Shown: in pieces, positions 1 to 8,759 of the stretch
Layout: each line of letters begins with the position of its first letter
Position numbering within the stretch: the stretch's first letter is position 1
Assembly (NCBI GenBank): GCA_022592435.1
Contig: JABYQS010000554.1
Location: 1 to 18,522 of the forward strand
Reading direction: 5' to 3'
Length of the DNA: 18,522 bases
Origin: Cerioporus squamosus
Taxonomy: Eukaryota; Basidiomycota; Agaricomycetes; Polyporales; Polyporaceae
Notes under the pieces: model-generated
Told to the model about the DNA's origin: nothing
Seen by the model: only the letters and a program-made list of their open reading frames with translations
Databases searched by the model: none
Position numbers and translations under genes: made by a program

Positions 1-991
1 AGTCTCCTCCGCATTACCTAGCATCCCGACATGCTACGACTGACCAGTTGACGATGTACGTTGAATGTGGCGCCACGTCCGTCCGACCGCGCGCGCTCTG
101 TGAGCTTCCTCCACAACTTCGTCTCACCCATCCTCTACTTGTGATTGCCAATAAGTTGGTACTGGCAGACCTCTAACTAACAAATCCCGGTAGAGGCGCA
201 ATCGCATCCGAGGCCTCGTCTACACGTCCTCTCACTGGGACACGCGCAGGAGCCCCCGAGCGATTTGTTTCTGGCGACGGCGACCATGTCAGGCAAGTGA
301 ATTCCTCGCTGCCCCCCCCCCCCCTAGATCTTGTTTTCTTGCCAAAAGGCGGACACGGTTGTACAGCTGTGCTGACTACAGAACTACAGATTCATCAACA
401 TGTGCGGAAGATGCTGCGGCAGCAAGAGCGCGTACGCAAGGTGAGTCACTGAGTCAGTCTATGCTACTTATGCGCACATTCCTGAACGTCATGTCTATGA
501 GCCAGGCCGGTTGGCGTTGGTCTCTCGAGGGCCTCGCAATATAGTCCCGATTGCAATGTTCATCTTGGAGGAATGGCTTGGGGCGCATGTGTTACACCTT
601 TTGTTCCCCAGCCACCTGATCCTCTGCGATATCACCGGTATTCTGAGCCAATTGCATTGGCCAGCGGGGAGCACTTTGCTATTTGTAGATAACGCCCGTG
701 TACATGGAGGAGCTGCGGACTAGGATGACTCTTCTATGTACATATCAAACGCTGCATAACACTACTCACGGAGAACAGTCGGCTAAAGTGACGCTTGACG
801 CTATGATAGCCCATTCAACATGACTTAGGATAGCCCAGCGACGAGAGCCTAACAAGAAAAAACGACCACCCGCCCTTCTTGACGAACTGTGCGGCTTTGC
901 GGCAAGCGAATTCGCCGCCCAATCGAACTGGCAGCAAATCTCAAGTTAGTTCGTCTTCTCTCACGCGCGACCTCATCGCGGCCTTGTATAG
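1..991. other. No supported gene
   Basis: This stretch has only short open frames with no recognisable motif, no consistent pair of splice sites and no codon bias that stands out. The only structural item is the C homopolymer listed separately. It may be intergenic DNA or decayed mobile-element sequence. Confidence 0.5.
312..324 (+). repeat. 13-base C homopolymer
   Basis: An uninterrupted run of 13 cytosines precedes a TAGATC sequence. Runs like this slip in replication and sequencing, so the length may be unreliable. No functional reading is apparent. Confidence 0.95.
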
Positions 992-1128
992 GGTGCTTGG
1001 ACCGCGCCTGGGACCGGTTTGTTCTAGCTCAGCATAGTGTAGTTGTTCAGGAAGGGCCGTGCACACACGGCGTGGCTGCCTCAAAACCATGTCCTTGTCC
1101 GACATCACTGCAAGGCGTTAGAAGTTAG
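992..1128 (+). pseudogene. Diverged copy 1 of a duplicated exon-like segment
   Basis: The frame starting at 994 reads LDRAWDRFVLAQ and stops at TAG 1126-1128. It aligns by eye with the segment at 1331-1551, which reads IDSAWDEFVLAE. The similarity also covers the acceptor-like DNA just upstream: both copies have a CACGCGCGAC block followed by an AG. After the shared LDRAWDRFVLA part this copy loses the hydrophobic heptad-like pattern seen in copy 2, so it is probably the decayed member. The family is not recognised. The boundaries are approximate, and the call rests on manual alignment only. Confidence 0.35.
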
Positions 1129-1330
1129 GACGAGGACGGGAGACGAGAGGATGACAACATACCGACGACCAGGACGCTGGTCTCCTGTTGAGAACAATCC
1201 TTCGCGGTATGTGGCACCAGTCAACCTGGCTGTAGACCGGGAGTGAGCACGATCGTCTGTTCGAACAGGGTCTAACTAACCAGGGACACAGTCCAACTCG
1301 CACGCGCGACTTGGCCGCCGGCTTCTGCAG

Positions 1331-1551
1331 CGTCCATCGACAGCGCGTGGGACGAGTTCGTGCTAGCGGAACTGCTTCAGTTACTCCGAGTGTGGCAACC
1401 TGGGCGGACACAGAGGCTTCCGCTGCGCGACCACCCTCCTGCAGACCATGTCGCTCTCCCAAACGAAACCATCCTGCAAGCAGTCGGCAATCAGGAGAAG
1501 CACTTCAAAACTGCAGCACGAGAACATACATACGAGCGCCATCCTCGATGA
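1331..1551 (+). other. Copy 2 of the duplicated exon-like segment, possible terminal exon
   Basis: After a plausible intron end (CTAACTAAC branch-like sequence near 1273, then CTTCTGCAG ending at 1330) there is an open frame of about 73 codons ending in TGA at 1549-1551. It begins SIDSAWDEFVLAELLQLLRV and is rich in Leu and charged residues, so it looks more like coding sequence than its surroundings. No upstream exon or start codon could be joined to it with confidence, and I do not recognise the product. It is paired with a more degraded relative about 340 bp upstream. It could be the last exon of a lineage-specific gene or a fragment of a mobile element. Confidence 0.35.
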
Positions 1552-2211
1552 AGTGCCCGCCCGCAAGCTCACTTCCTGCGGGTTATGTTCTGTCGAGGGT
1601 CGTACAGCAAGACCTGCCAGTCGCGACGAAACCAGTGTGGAACTGAACTGTCTTTGTCAGCAATCTCCAAGGCCGGAAAGACGGCAGTCAACACCAGACG
1701 GAGTGCCCACCCTGGCGCGAAGCACGTCGCCGTGCGAGCCCTTCCATTCTTGCCTCTCCATAATAAGCCCTCGAGTCTGAGCCATCGCGGTGCGAGCCAA
1801 ACACGGTGAGCAAACAGCGGAACATGCAAACACGAGGGTGTGCAGGCACTTACTGACTTGAGTGCTTGCCGAAGAATATCCCGGGGCCCCCGCGCTGCCA
1901 CAGGAGTCCGATGGACTTGTCTTCATGCCATCCGGCAGCTCGCCGACAGCGTGTCGCCCGTCATCCCGATCGCCCAGCGTCCGTCTTTTGTTGCCCGCAA
2001 TCTCTGTCCTTCGAGGCGCGGTCGTCCTCGCTCTCTACCGCCCATCAGCCCCTCCTCTGACGTCTGCTCTTGTTTCTCTACTGCCCACCAACCCCCACTC
2101 GCTACGCACGAGCATGCCGATGTCATCATGTAGTCATCAGCTGCACATACCGGCGGGGTGCGTCTTCCAAACGCGTAAGGTCTCTCCGACATGTGGTGAC
2201 AGAGCGGTCCT
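1552..2211. other. No supported gene
   Basis: Open frames occur in several phases on both strands, but none has a recognisable domain or in-phase splice sites. Pyrimidine-rich DNA around 2000-2100 could be promoter-like, but nothing confirms this. Confidence 0.4.
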
Positions 2212-2443
2212 ATGCAGCATGACCGCGAAGCCGGCTGGCTCGAGTTCGCACTAGGACAGGTAAGTCAGGGTCTCGGGCTTCTCATGTTCGAAGCAACGGA
2301 ACTCACACTGCGCTTCTGCAGGCTTTCCAGGTTCTGCGGCCTTCTGGAGGAGTCCGGTGCGTCTGTTTGTCGGTACCGACGCTTGCACGCAGCTTCTCAT
2401 CTGCCATCGCAGCGCGGTGTCTGCAGAGCCGTCCGAGGAGTCA
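2212..2443 (+). other. Candidate exon pair around an isolated intron (2260-2321)
   Basis: The 62-bp segment 2260-2321 has a GTAAGTC donor, a CTCAC branch-like sequence and a CTTCTGCAG acceptor. Its size matches the introns of the two well-supported genes in this window. An ATG at 2212 opens a short upstream exon ending at 2259 in phase 0. Downstream, one frame reads through a sensible stretch containing RLFVGTDACTQLLICHRS, but it is not the frame that joins the ATG. The upstream part of the gene is therefore missing, wrong or decayed. A second GTGAGTCC donor-like site follows at 2444. I do not recognise the product. Confidence 0.25.
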
Positions 2444-2870
2444 GTGAGTCCTGTGAATCGTTCGAAGTGTGCAGGTGTTTACCGGCTTCAGACTGACGTC
2501 AACATACCGGTGCATGGAACTCAGAGGGCGGATGCGCGATCCTGTATCCGGCAAGGCGAGTGTGGCGGCATGCAAGGTGGAGGAGACGCGTACAAAGCCC
2601 GTCGAAGGCCACCAATTAAGGAGACGTGCACGTACCTGGCATTCAGCGATTTCAGGTGTCCCCCGTCTTGATGTCCCCACTGGCACCGTCGACTTCACCG
2701 ATGACTTCGAACTGCAGTTTCCCGGGGACGGGAAGTCCGCGAGGAATGTTCTGACTCCAGCGCAGCAGGATTTTCGCATAAAGAAGGGCTGCGATAAGCG
2801 ATCTGAGGCATGAGAGAGACCGGCGTTGACGAGATCCCCCCGCGGTAGAGCAAGCTAAGTATGTAAGTCG

Positions 2871-3048
2871 AAAGAGTGTAAAAAGGCATTGCGACACGCT
2901 CGAGGTCTTGGTCCACGAGCGAGCCGCATAGCGCGTCTGGGTAACACTCGTTGCTCATGAGCTGTACAACAAGCCCCTATGGGGACCAATACGGCTCGAG
3001 ACACTATGCGCTCCACCAAAAAAAAAAAAAAAAAAGAGTGTAAAGGCA
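2871..3048 (+). mobile_element. Short retroposon-like (possibly SINE) insertion with poly(A) tail
   Basis: A body of about 129 bp (2889-3017) ends in 18 uninterrupted A residues (3018-3035). It is flanked by an imperfect direct repeat: AAAGAGTGTAAAAAGGCA at 2871-2888 and AAAGAGTGTAAAGGCA at 3033-3048, differing only by two A in a run. A poly(A) tail followed by a target-site duplication is the hallmark of LINE-mediated retroposition. Inside the body, TAGCGCGTCTGGG (about 2928) and GGCTCGAGAC (about 2993) weakly resemble RNA polymerase III A and B boxes. GAGCCGC and GCGCTC near the ends could be a remnant acceptor stem. A tRNA-derived SINE is one reading; a 5'-truncated LINE end or a retrocopied transcript are others. 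It sits about 240 bp upstream of the start of the next gene. Confidence 0.4.
3018..3035 (+). repeat. 18-base A homopolymer
   Basis: Eighteen consecutive A residues form the 3' tail of the putative retroposon. A tract of this length can also exclude nucleosomes and act as a promoter element for the plus-strand gene that starts near 3287. Confidence 0.95.
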
Positions 3049-3286
3049 CCAGATGGCAACTCATAGACGCTGTGTTCGCGAGCTGCGCGCGGCGCGACTC
3101 GGATGCCGCCTGGCGTTCTTGTGAACCTCGATGTCGACATACTCGTGCAAGACCTGCGCTGCATAGTCTGTGTCCCGCGCATCGCCTCGAACCTCGTCAT
3201 ACTGAACATAAACCGCTGTGGTATCGTCAGTGAGTCCTCTGTGGCCAGACGACAGCACACGGATGCTGACCTCTGCCGTAACAGAC

Positions 3287-4452
3287 ATGGCACAACGCAC
3301 CTGCAGCGCATGCACAGCAGACCTGGCGACGGAAGGTGAGCTTTCATTAAATCATCTTCGGAGGCCTGGTTGAGCGGCCTTGAGGAGTATTCCACATGGG
3401 AATCGTTGAAGGCGGGCACAGACTGAACCATTGGTGTGGCCCCTATTCTCTCCCCAAACAACTTTATGTCCTTCGTCGAAGTTCATTTCCGCTCTGCGAG
3501 AGGTGACGGTACGTGTGTGGAGGATCTCATGAGCCTGGTACAGGGACGCAAACTACGTGGCTGCTTGGCCCGCCTCAATCGTCCCGATGTCATCGCAAGG
3601 AGTGCGACCGCGACAGCACACCCGACGACGACAACAGGAGAGCCGAGCCAGGCGACAGTTCATCGCATGACAACATCGAGGACCACATACCCAATGACAT
3701 CGACAGCTGCCGCCCTGGGGAGCAGGCCCGCGACGGCACCGCGGACGACGGCGACGGCACATCTGAGGACCATGATCAGGACCACACGAGCGATGAGTGG
3801 GACTGTTGCGACGATGACGACGGCCGCCCGGACGACGAACACCCGGTCTGGGTGTATCTGGATCATTTTCCGAGTTGCTGCGGCGAGTCGGACGCGGAAG
3901 GAGTACTCGTGAGGGTTCTCGCCGAGGGTGAACGGAACTTGACGGTGCGCCGTGTCTTGCCTATGGAAGCTCTGACACCGCTACTCATGCCGCCCCGCAT
4001 CCAGCTCACCATTACAAGATCGCTGGCGCATGTGAGAGCGGGTGTGCACGATGTGGGGGACTTCTGGCGACGACTCCTGCGTGCAGACTTGCTGAGGACA
4101 TGCACCGATCGGCAAGCCCGTGTCCTCATCGCGAGCGTCGGATGCCTGATGTACTTTGAGAAACTGGATGATTCGGAACAGACGGCAAGGTTGTGGAGTG
4201 AGTTCGACAATGCTTTGGGGGAGGTCGTCTCCTTCAGCACGAGCTACCCCTTGGCAGGGTGCACAGACAGGCTCCTGCTGCCGCTGCTTTTGTGGGCGAC
4301 GACCCGCTGCCAGGTACGTGTGCTGATGTGTCCCAATTGCATCAGTTCATGCTAACATTTTATGGTCGCTGCAACGTTAGGACGCGTTGTTTTTGCCCGT
4401 GAAGTGCCTGCCCTTTCGCAAGTCGTACATGCCCATGTTCATAGACTGTTAA
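3287..4452 (+). CDS. Unrecognised protein with acidic segment, four-exon model
   Basis: Proposed exons are 3287-3335, 3385-3502, 3617-4313 and 4381-4452; all phases agree and give 311 residues. The last intron (4314-4380, GTACGTG donor, GCTAAC branch, GTTAG acceptor) is strong. The earlier ones are weaker, and acceptors at 3637 or 3658 would also keep frame. The N terminus has a CSAC motif and a segment containing LNHWCGPYSL. The middle is extremely rich in Asp, Glu and His. The C-terminal half contains the most protein-like sequence, including RVLIASVGCLMYFEKL, and ends MFIDC. There is no signal peptide or membrane helix. The start at 3287 has good context (GACATGG). An in-phase upstream exon 3103-3229, joined through a clean 55-bp intron, could instead add 43 residues, but it is rich in the rare codon ATA. 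The gene converges with the CxC5/CxC6 gene, 233 bp away. I cannot assign a function. Confidence 0.55.
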
Positions 4453-4685
4453 CGTTGTTTTTTTGTAACATGTCTATTACCTCACACATATGGAACTCGT
4501 GAACTGCAGGAACAAACCGCATGGTGAGATCGATCCCAAGCAGCTGTAGCGTTAGGTGAAGCAATGGATCTCGTCTGCACTGTGTTCCCGTCTGAGAAAC
4601 GAAGGTACACGCGGATGGATTACGATACGAAAGCTACTCGTACATGAATAATACTGAGCACCTTGCATCTAAGTCTGCACGTAGC
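4453..4685. other. Intergenic region between convergent genes
   Basis: These 233 bp separate the stop codons of the plus-strand unknown gene and the minus-strand CxC5/CxC6 gene. A seven-T run near 4458 is present. No gene was seen. Both transcripts probably terminate here, so overlapping 3' UTRs are likely. Confidence 0.6.
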
Positions 4686-7315
4686 CTACTCACGAGGGAG
4701 CTGCAGCTCCTCGACGGGGACGAGGCGTGGACGTGCTCCGCGTCTGTACAACACCCCGACTTGCCACTCGTTATGGATCGCAATCATCTCGTCGAGGAAG
4801 AAGTTGTAGTTCTCCTCTCGCATCTCGCGAACGATGGACTGAAATTGGCCAAACCATACGTTCGCCTGTTCAGCGGCAGAGGAGTTGAAGATCCATTCGT
4901 GCAGGGTGTTGTACAGTTCGGGGAACGTCGCCGGGTTGCAATTCATCTTGCAGAACTCGTCGGTGTCCTTGTGCTTGCTGATCGCGTGGAAGACATCGAC
5001 GGGCAGTCCCATGCCATCGAGGCGAGTCTCTTTGTTGGCCAAGATATGCTTGAGGAGAATGCAATTGTTGTCGAAGAAGCAGAATGAGGGTCGAGCGCGT
5101 GGATAATGAGGCGGGAAGGTGGCAACAAGGAATCGCTGGAAGCAGTTGGACAGTGAGCCGGAGAAGGCAATTGAGAACAAGGTGTACATACCACGCAATT
5201 GGACGGAGACTCCGCCGTGTAGAAGGTCGCTCGTGATACAATGACCCCGCAGCACCGGACAATCAGCTGCTCGTTGTGGGTCCACGCTCGGATGCCCTTC
5301 CACGACAGTGGTTCCTCCGATGTAGACTGTTTCCGAGTCGCATCCTCATCCTCCACCTCCTCGACGGTCACCTTATTCTTCCTCCTGGGCGCCGCTGATT
5401 TTGCCGCGTCGACGACAGGCGCGCTGTCGTCGTTGGAAGGAACGGTCGCGTTGTTTTCGGAGCGTGTCGCACATGCGGCATCAACGACAGCTGCAGCCTC
5501 TTGGACGTCGGCCGAAGTGTCATCGACAGTCAGAGGGAGCGTGGCGACGGTGGGAGGAGGGGCGTCGTCTATCGAATCAGAGACCGTGGAAGAGAGCGGG
5601 GAGTCGGTGGGAACAGTTTGAGAGGAGGGAGCCAAGTCTGACGTGGGGTCGCTGTCATGCATGGGCTGCTGGGTGTTCGCGAGCTCCTCCGAGGGACCAT
5701 CTGGAAGATCGGCGGAATCACCGAGGGCCTTGGCGACTGCAGGATCGTGGAGAGCGCGGGCGACCTCTGGCTCGTCAAGGAAGTAATCGTCGCCAAGAAG
5801 GACTGGCTGCGCCTCGACCAAGCGCGGGACAGCAGCGTCCTTGCCCTCCATGCGCCTCCGGAGACGAAAAATGGCCTGGCCACGCTCACGTTGACGGTTC
5901 TCGAAAGCGCGATGTCGCTCTGTGTCGCAGGTGCGCATCCCATCGGAGCAGGGTCGCGAGCAGCCATTGATTGCGCACTGATTGGCGAGGTGCGCGTGCT
6001 CCTCGCAGAACCGATCCCTCGGTGAAGCCAAGCGTCCAAGACAACGGTGCTCATTGCAGCGAGGATGACCTACTGTGACCCCATCCATGACGCATGCGTT
6101 GAGGCGAGCTAGCAGGACAGAGATAGGTCAGCAGGACAAGGACGAGTCGCAGATGCACGTACTTCGCGGTTTAGAGGGAACCTCAGGTATATTGACTTTC
6201 TCGCACACATCGCATGCGTGCGCCCAATGGAGCTGACCGGTCCCTGCCATGCGAACGTTTCGAAGCGCAAGGGCACCCCTGAAACGCTCTGACTGCTTCC
6301 CCCGGTGTGGCAAGCATAGGGCCTCCGATCGTCGAGCTGAGTCGAGCATCAGCGCATGCAGGTAGAACGCGCTCCAAACGTGATCACTATCCAACCCGCG
6401 GGCGTGCTTGAAGTCGCCAGAGAGGGCTAAATTGTAGATGCGAGCAACAGTGTCGCCGGACGCGCTGTGCCCGACAGGGTGAGTGAATATCAGTTACAGC
6501 GAAACGGGTCTGAGGAGGGTGTACACACTGAGCAAATGCCATTTGAGCGCGGACCAGGGACATGAAACGGGAGTCAACGTAGTAATGCTCGGCGGCCTCA
6601 ACTACATCGGCCACGCCCTCGTTGTAGCGTCGCACCGACAGCGGAGAATCCGCTTCCGTGACTGAATAGTTCGGACGATAAGTCGTCTTGCACGCTGCGT
6701 GAATGTTAAGGCACATGGTGAATAGACAGTAGTGGATGCTGGGCCAGTAACACACCTTTGCAATATAGGGTAACGACCCGCACCGGCAGCACACCGCGGG
6801 ACACGGTGAAAAGGTGGGATGCGAAGGGCTGATGGGTGCTCTGAAGGGGTTTGCCACGGTCTGTGCATCCAGCAGTGGTGCAATGGCGATGCGGAGAGAT
6901 CAGAATCTCTGCGCCTGGGGGCCAGGTGGGCATGCGTTACACTCTTCGGGGATCGCGGAGGGAAAGTTGACGTACCCACAGGTTGTGCAGTGCCGAGTGT
7001 GGATAGAGTCTTGTCCAGCTCCTGTTGTTGAGGGAAGAGCTCGTGGGACGGACGCTGAAGGGCCATGCTACCGAAGACGTCCCACAGAGCATCGACATCA
7101 TGGAGAGAAAGCTGGAGGATGTGGGCGAGGGAGCTACGAACAGCTGTGGGGAGGAGGGGAAGGGCGACAGTCCTGCGAGGGGCATTCAACCAAATCAGGG
7201 GGGCAAGACGAGCGACAGCGGCGAAGAAATTGGCTAGATGAACGTATTGAAGCTTGTCGTAGAGGCGCGTATCAAGGGAGCGGAGGAGAGAGACGACTTC
7301 TGAGAAGAGGAGCAT
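4686..7315 (-). CDS. CxC5/CxC6 cysteine-cluster protein associated with KDZ transposons
   Basis: Six exons (7315-6976, 6914-6756, 6694-6529, 6464-6163, 6108-5192, 5135-4686) join in phase to an uninterrupted 777-residue protein; the introns are 54-64 bp. A helical N-terminal region is followed by a CxC5-like module with Cys125, Cys130, Cys165 and Cys168 (LYCKAC). Next comes the CxC6-like cluster from about 304 (HACDVC) to 388, with VMDGVTVGHPRC at 329-340. A disordered Ala/Asp/Ser/Thr-rich linker spans about 420-590. The C-terminal part, from THNEQLIVR at about 599, carries FFDNNC (648-653), LPVDVFH (672-678), CNPATFPEL and FNSSAAEQANVWFG (711-724). This order matches proteins described with KDZ DNA transposons of mushrooms. 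Asp650, Asp675 and Glu717 may be a DDE-like triad; that is my inference. No frameshift is seen. The start is the first ATG, but an intron-like 3' end (CTAAC at 7338-7334, CAG at 7302-7300) leaves open a further 5' exon. Confidence 0.92.
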
Positions 7316-7749
7316 GGCGGTGAGAGGGAGGGTGTTAGGCCCGCCACGACGCCCTCAACGGCGTCGTCACACAATTGACGGCGCAAATTCCAAATGCATA
7401 GAATGCAAACATGGAAAAAAATACACAACAACACGGTAAGGCGGGCGAGGTGCCCCAGAGCTGCAGTAACGAGACAGAAACCGAGTGATTTCGGGACTGC
7501 GAGTGAAGTCTATGGCGACACCCATGAAAATGGCATGGAAGATAGGGTAGAAAGGTCAGCATTTGCTTCGAGCAGCTGAACGTCGAAAGACGTCACTACT
7601 TACGAGATGCGGATGATATTGGGCGGTGGTGCGACAGAAGTACACATGCACCCCACCAGATGCAGACATCCTAAGCGCAACGTATGCCTGCTGTCTCCGT
7701 AGTCGGCCGTCTGCTTACTACAGAGTAACTGCCTCATGGGTGCCGCACT
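7316..7749. other. Upstream region of the CxC5/CxC6 gene
   Basis: This is the presumed promoter and 5' leader of the minus-strand gene. No TATA box stands out. Short open frames on the minus strand near 7340-7560 might supply an extra 5' exon but carry no motif. The right part runs into the tandem array. Confidence 0.4.
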
Positions 7750-7755
7750 ACTGAA

Positions 7756-8458
7756 GATATGCGCCAGATGGGAGAGGGTGCGGAAGATGTCTACCGGACA
7801 TTCTGAATGTACGTGTCGCACCGGCGAAGGAGCAAGGAACTTACGGAGCGATGCGGCAGATATCTGGCTGACTTCCGCAGAGCAGTGTCGCACTCGGTAT
7901 CGCGATGCTTGACGGCCGCTGGAGATCTGCGGCAGTTGTTGTCGGTTACGGAAGATGTCTAGGGACATTGTGGATGTAAGTGTCGCACCCGCTGAAGCAG
8001 TGAGGAACGTACCGAGCGATGCGGAATATATCTGGCTGTCCACTGCAGTTAAGTGTCGCACAGGGTGTCGCGAAGCTGGAGGGCTGCTGGAGATATGCGC
8101 CAGATGGGAGAGGGTGCGGAAGATGTCTACCGGACATTCTGAATGTACGTGTCGCACCGGCGAAGGAGCAAGGAACTTACGGAGCGATGCGGCAGATATC
8201 TGGCTGACTTCCGCAGAGCAGCGTCGCACTCGGTATCGCGATGCTTGACGGCCGCTGGAGATCTGCGGCAGTTGTTGTCGGTTACGGAAGATGTCTAGGG
8301 ACATTGTGGATGTAAGTGTCGCACCCGCTGAAGCAGTGAGGAACGTACCGAGCAATGCGGAGGATAGCTGGCTGCACGCTGCAGTTAAGTGTCGCACAGG
8401 GTGTCGCGAAGCTGGAGGGCTGCTGGAGATATGCGCCAGATGGGAGAGAGTGCGGAAG
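7756..8458. repeat. 336-bp tandem array built of two diverged 168-bp monomers
   Basis: Units lie at 7756-8091 and 8092-8427, and a partial third unit runs to about 8458. The two full units differ at about eight positions by eye, an exact 336-bp period without gaps. Each unit splits into two related 168-bp halves (for example 7756-7923 and 7924-8091) that share GATnTGCG, GCGGAAGATGTCTA, GACATT, GTGTCGCAC, GAGCGATGCGG and ATATCTGGCTG. This is an A-B dimer arrangement, like a small higher-order repeat. Because 168 is a multiple of three, one minus-strand frame stays open across the whole array and would encode 56-residue repeats containing DIFRxxxxLxxISS. No start or partner exon proves that it is translated. 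It lies about 440 bp upstream of the CxC5/CxC6 start codon. Confidence 0.95.
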
Positions 8459-8667
8459 AGGCCAGTCGGTAAATCCGCACGACTGTCGCAGAGCTTGACA
8501 GATGACCCGAAGTGCGCAAGATCTCACAGGCGGCTTGGTAACAAGTGACGGAGTGCGTACGTTAGCCTTCCGCACTCCTGGAGATGCGGAAGTTGGACTT
8601 AAGAGAGTGAGTGGGGGCAGTCCTGGGCAGTCTAACGCGCGCGCCCTACCTGAACAGCGCCTATCAC

Positions 8668-8683
8668 CATCACTGGGGTGATG
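8668..8683. repeat. Perfect 6-bp inverted repeat with 4-nt loop
   Basis: CATCAC and GTGATG flank TGGG. It lies inside the PAP2-like exon, so it may be accidental. Confidence 0.6.
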
Positions 8684-8697
8684 TCTTGGCGGGCGCT

Positions 8698-8721
8698 ATG
8701 TCCGCCGGATCCGCCGGACAT
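8698..8721. repeat. 24-bp imperfect palindrome
   Basis: The outer arms ATGTCCG and CGGACAT pair perfectly and the centre GGATCC is itself palindromic; two symmetric C positions are mismatched. It falls inside the PAP2-like exon. No terminator-like T run follows. Confidence 0.7.
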
Positions 8722-8759
8722 CTCTCCATAGCCCAACTGTTCTCGCCGTTACATAGTAC

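Larger units (their letters stand above)
8658..8755 (+). pseudogene. Broken exon of a PAP2-type lipid phosphate phosphatase
   Basis: After an intron-like end (CTAAC at 8631, then CTGAACAG ending at 8657) the frame reads AYHHHWGDVLAGA. This resembles the third conserved motif of PAP2-superfamily phosphatases, in which His and Asp (HxxxD) complete the active site, followed by the small-residue helix and a PL-containing end. The exons that should carry the KxxxxxxRP and SGH motifs are absent upstream, where the tandem array lies instead. Without the splice, a TGA stops the frame at 8608-8610. I read this as a truncated gene remnant. A chance match is possible because only about 30 residues are involved. 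Confidence 0.4.

Noticed and set aside
2955..3461. Minus-strand open frame of 168 codons
   Set aside because: It reads through the poly(A) tract as a run of Phe and has no motif. The plus strand carries phase-consistent introns over the same DNA.
4870..5262. Alternative minus-strand frames inside the last exons of the CxC5/CxC6 gene
   Set aside because: They are shadows of the real reading frame, which carries all the recognised motifs.
6915..6986. A CxxC...CxxC zinc-ribbon-like reading (HCTTCGYVNF ... CNACPPG) in a third frame on the minus strand
   Set aside because: It overlaps a 61-bp segment with a good donor and acceptor, and removing that segment restores the CxC5 reading in phase. 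No splice pattern joins the alternative frame to both neighbours, so I treat it as coincidence.
7955..8548. Plus-strand open frames across the tandem array
   Set aside because: They are interrupted by stops in each 336-bp unit, whereas one minus-strand frame stays open throughout.
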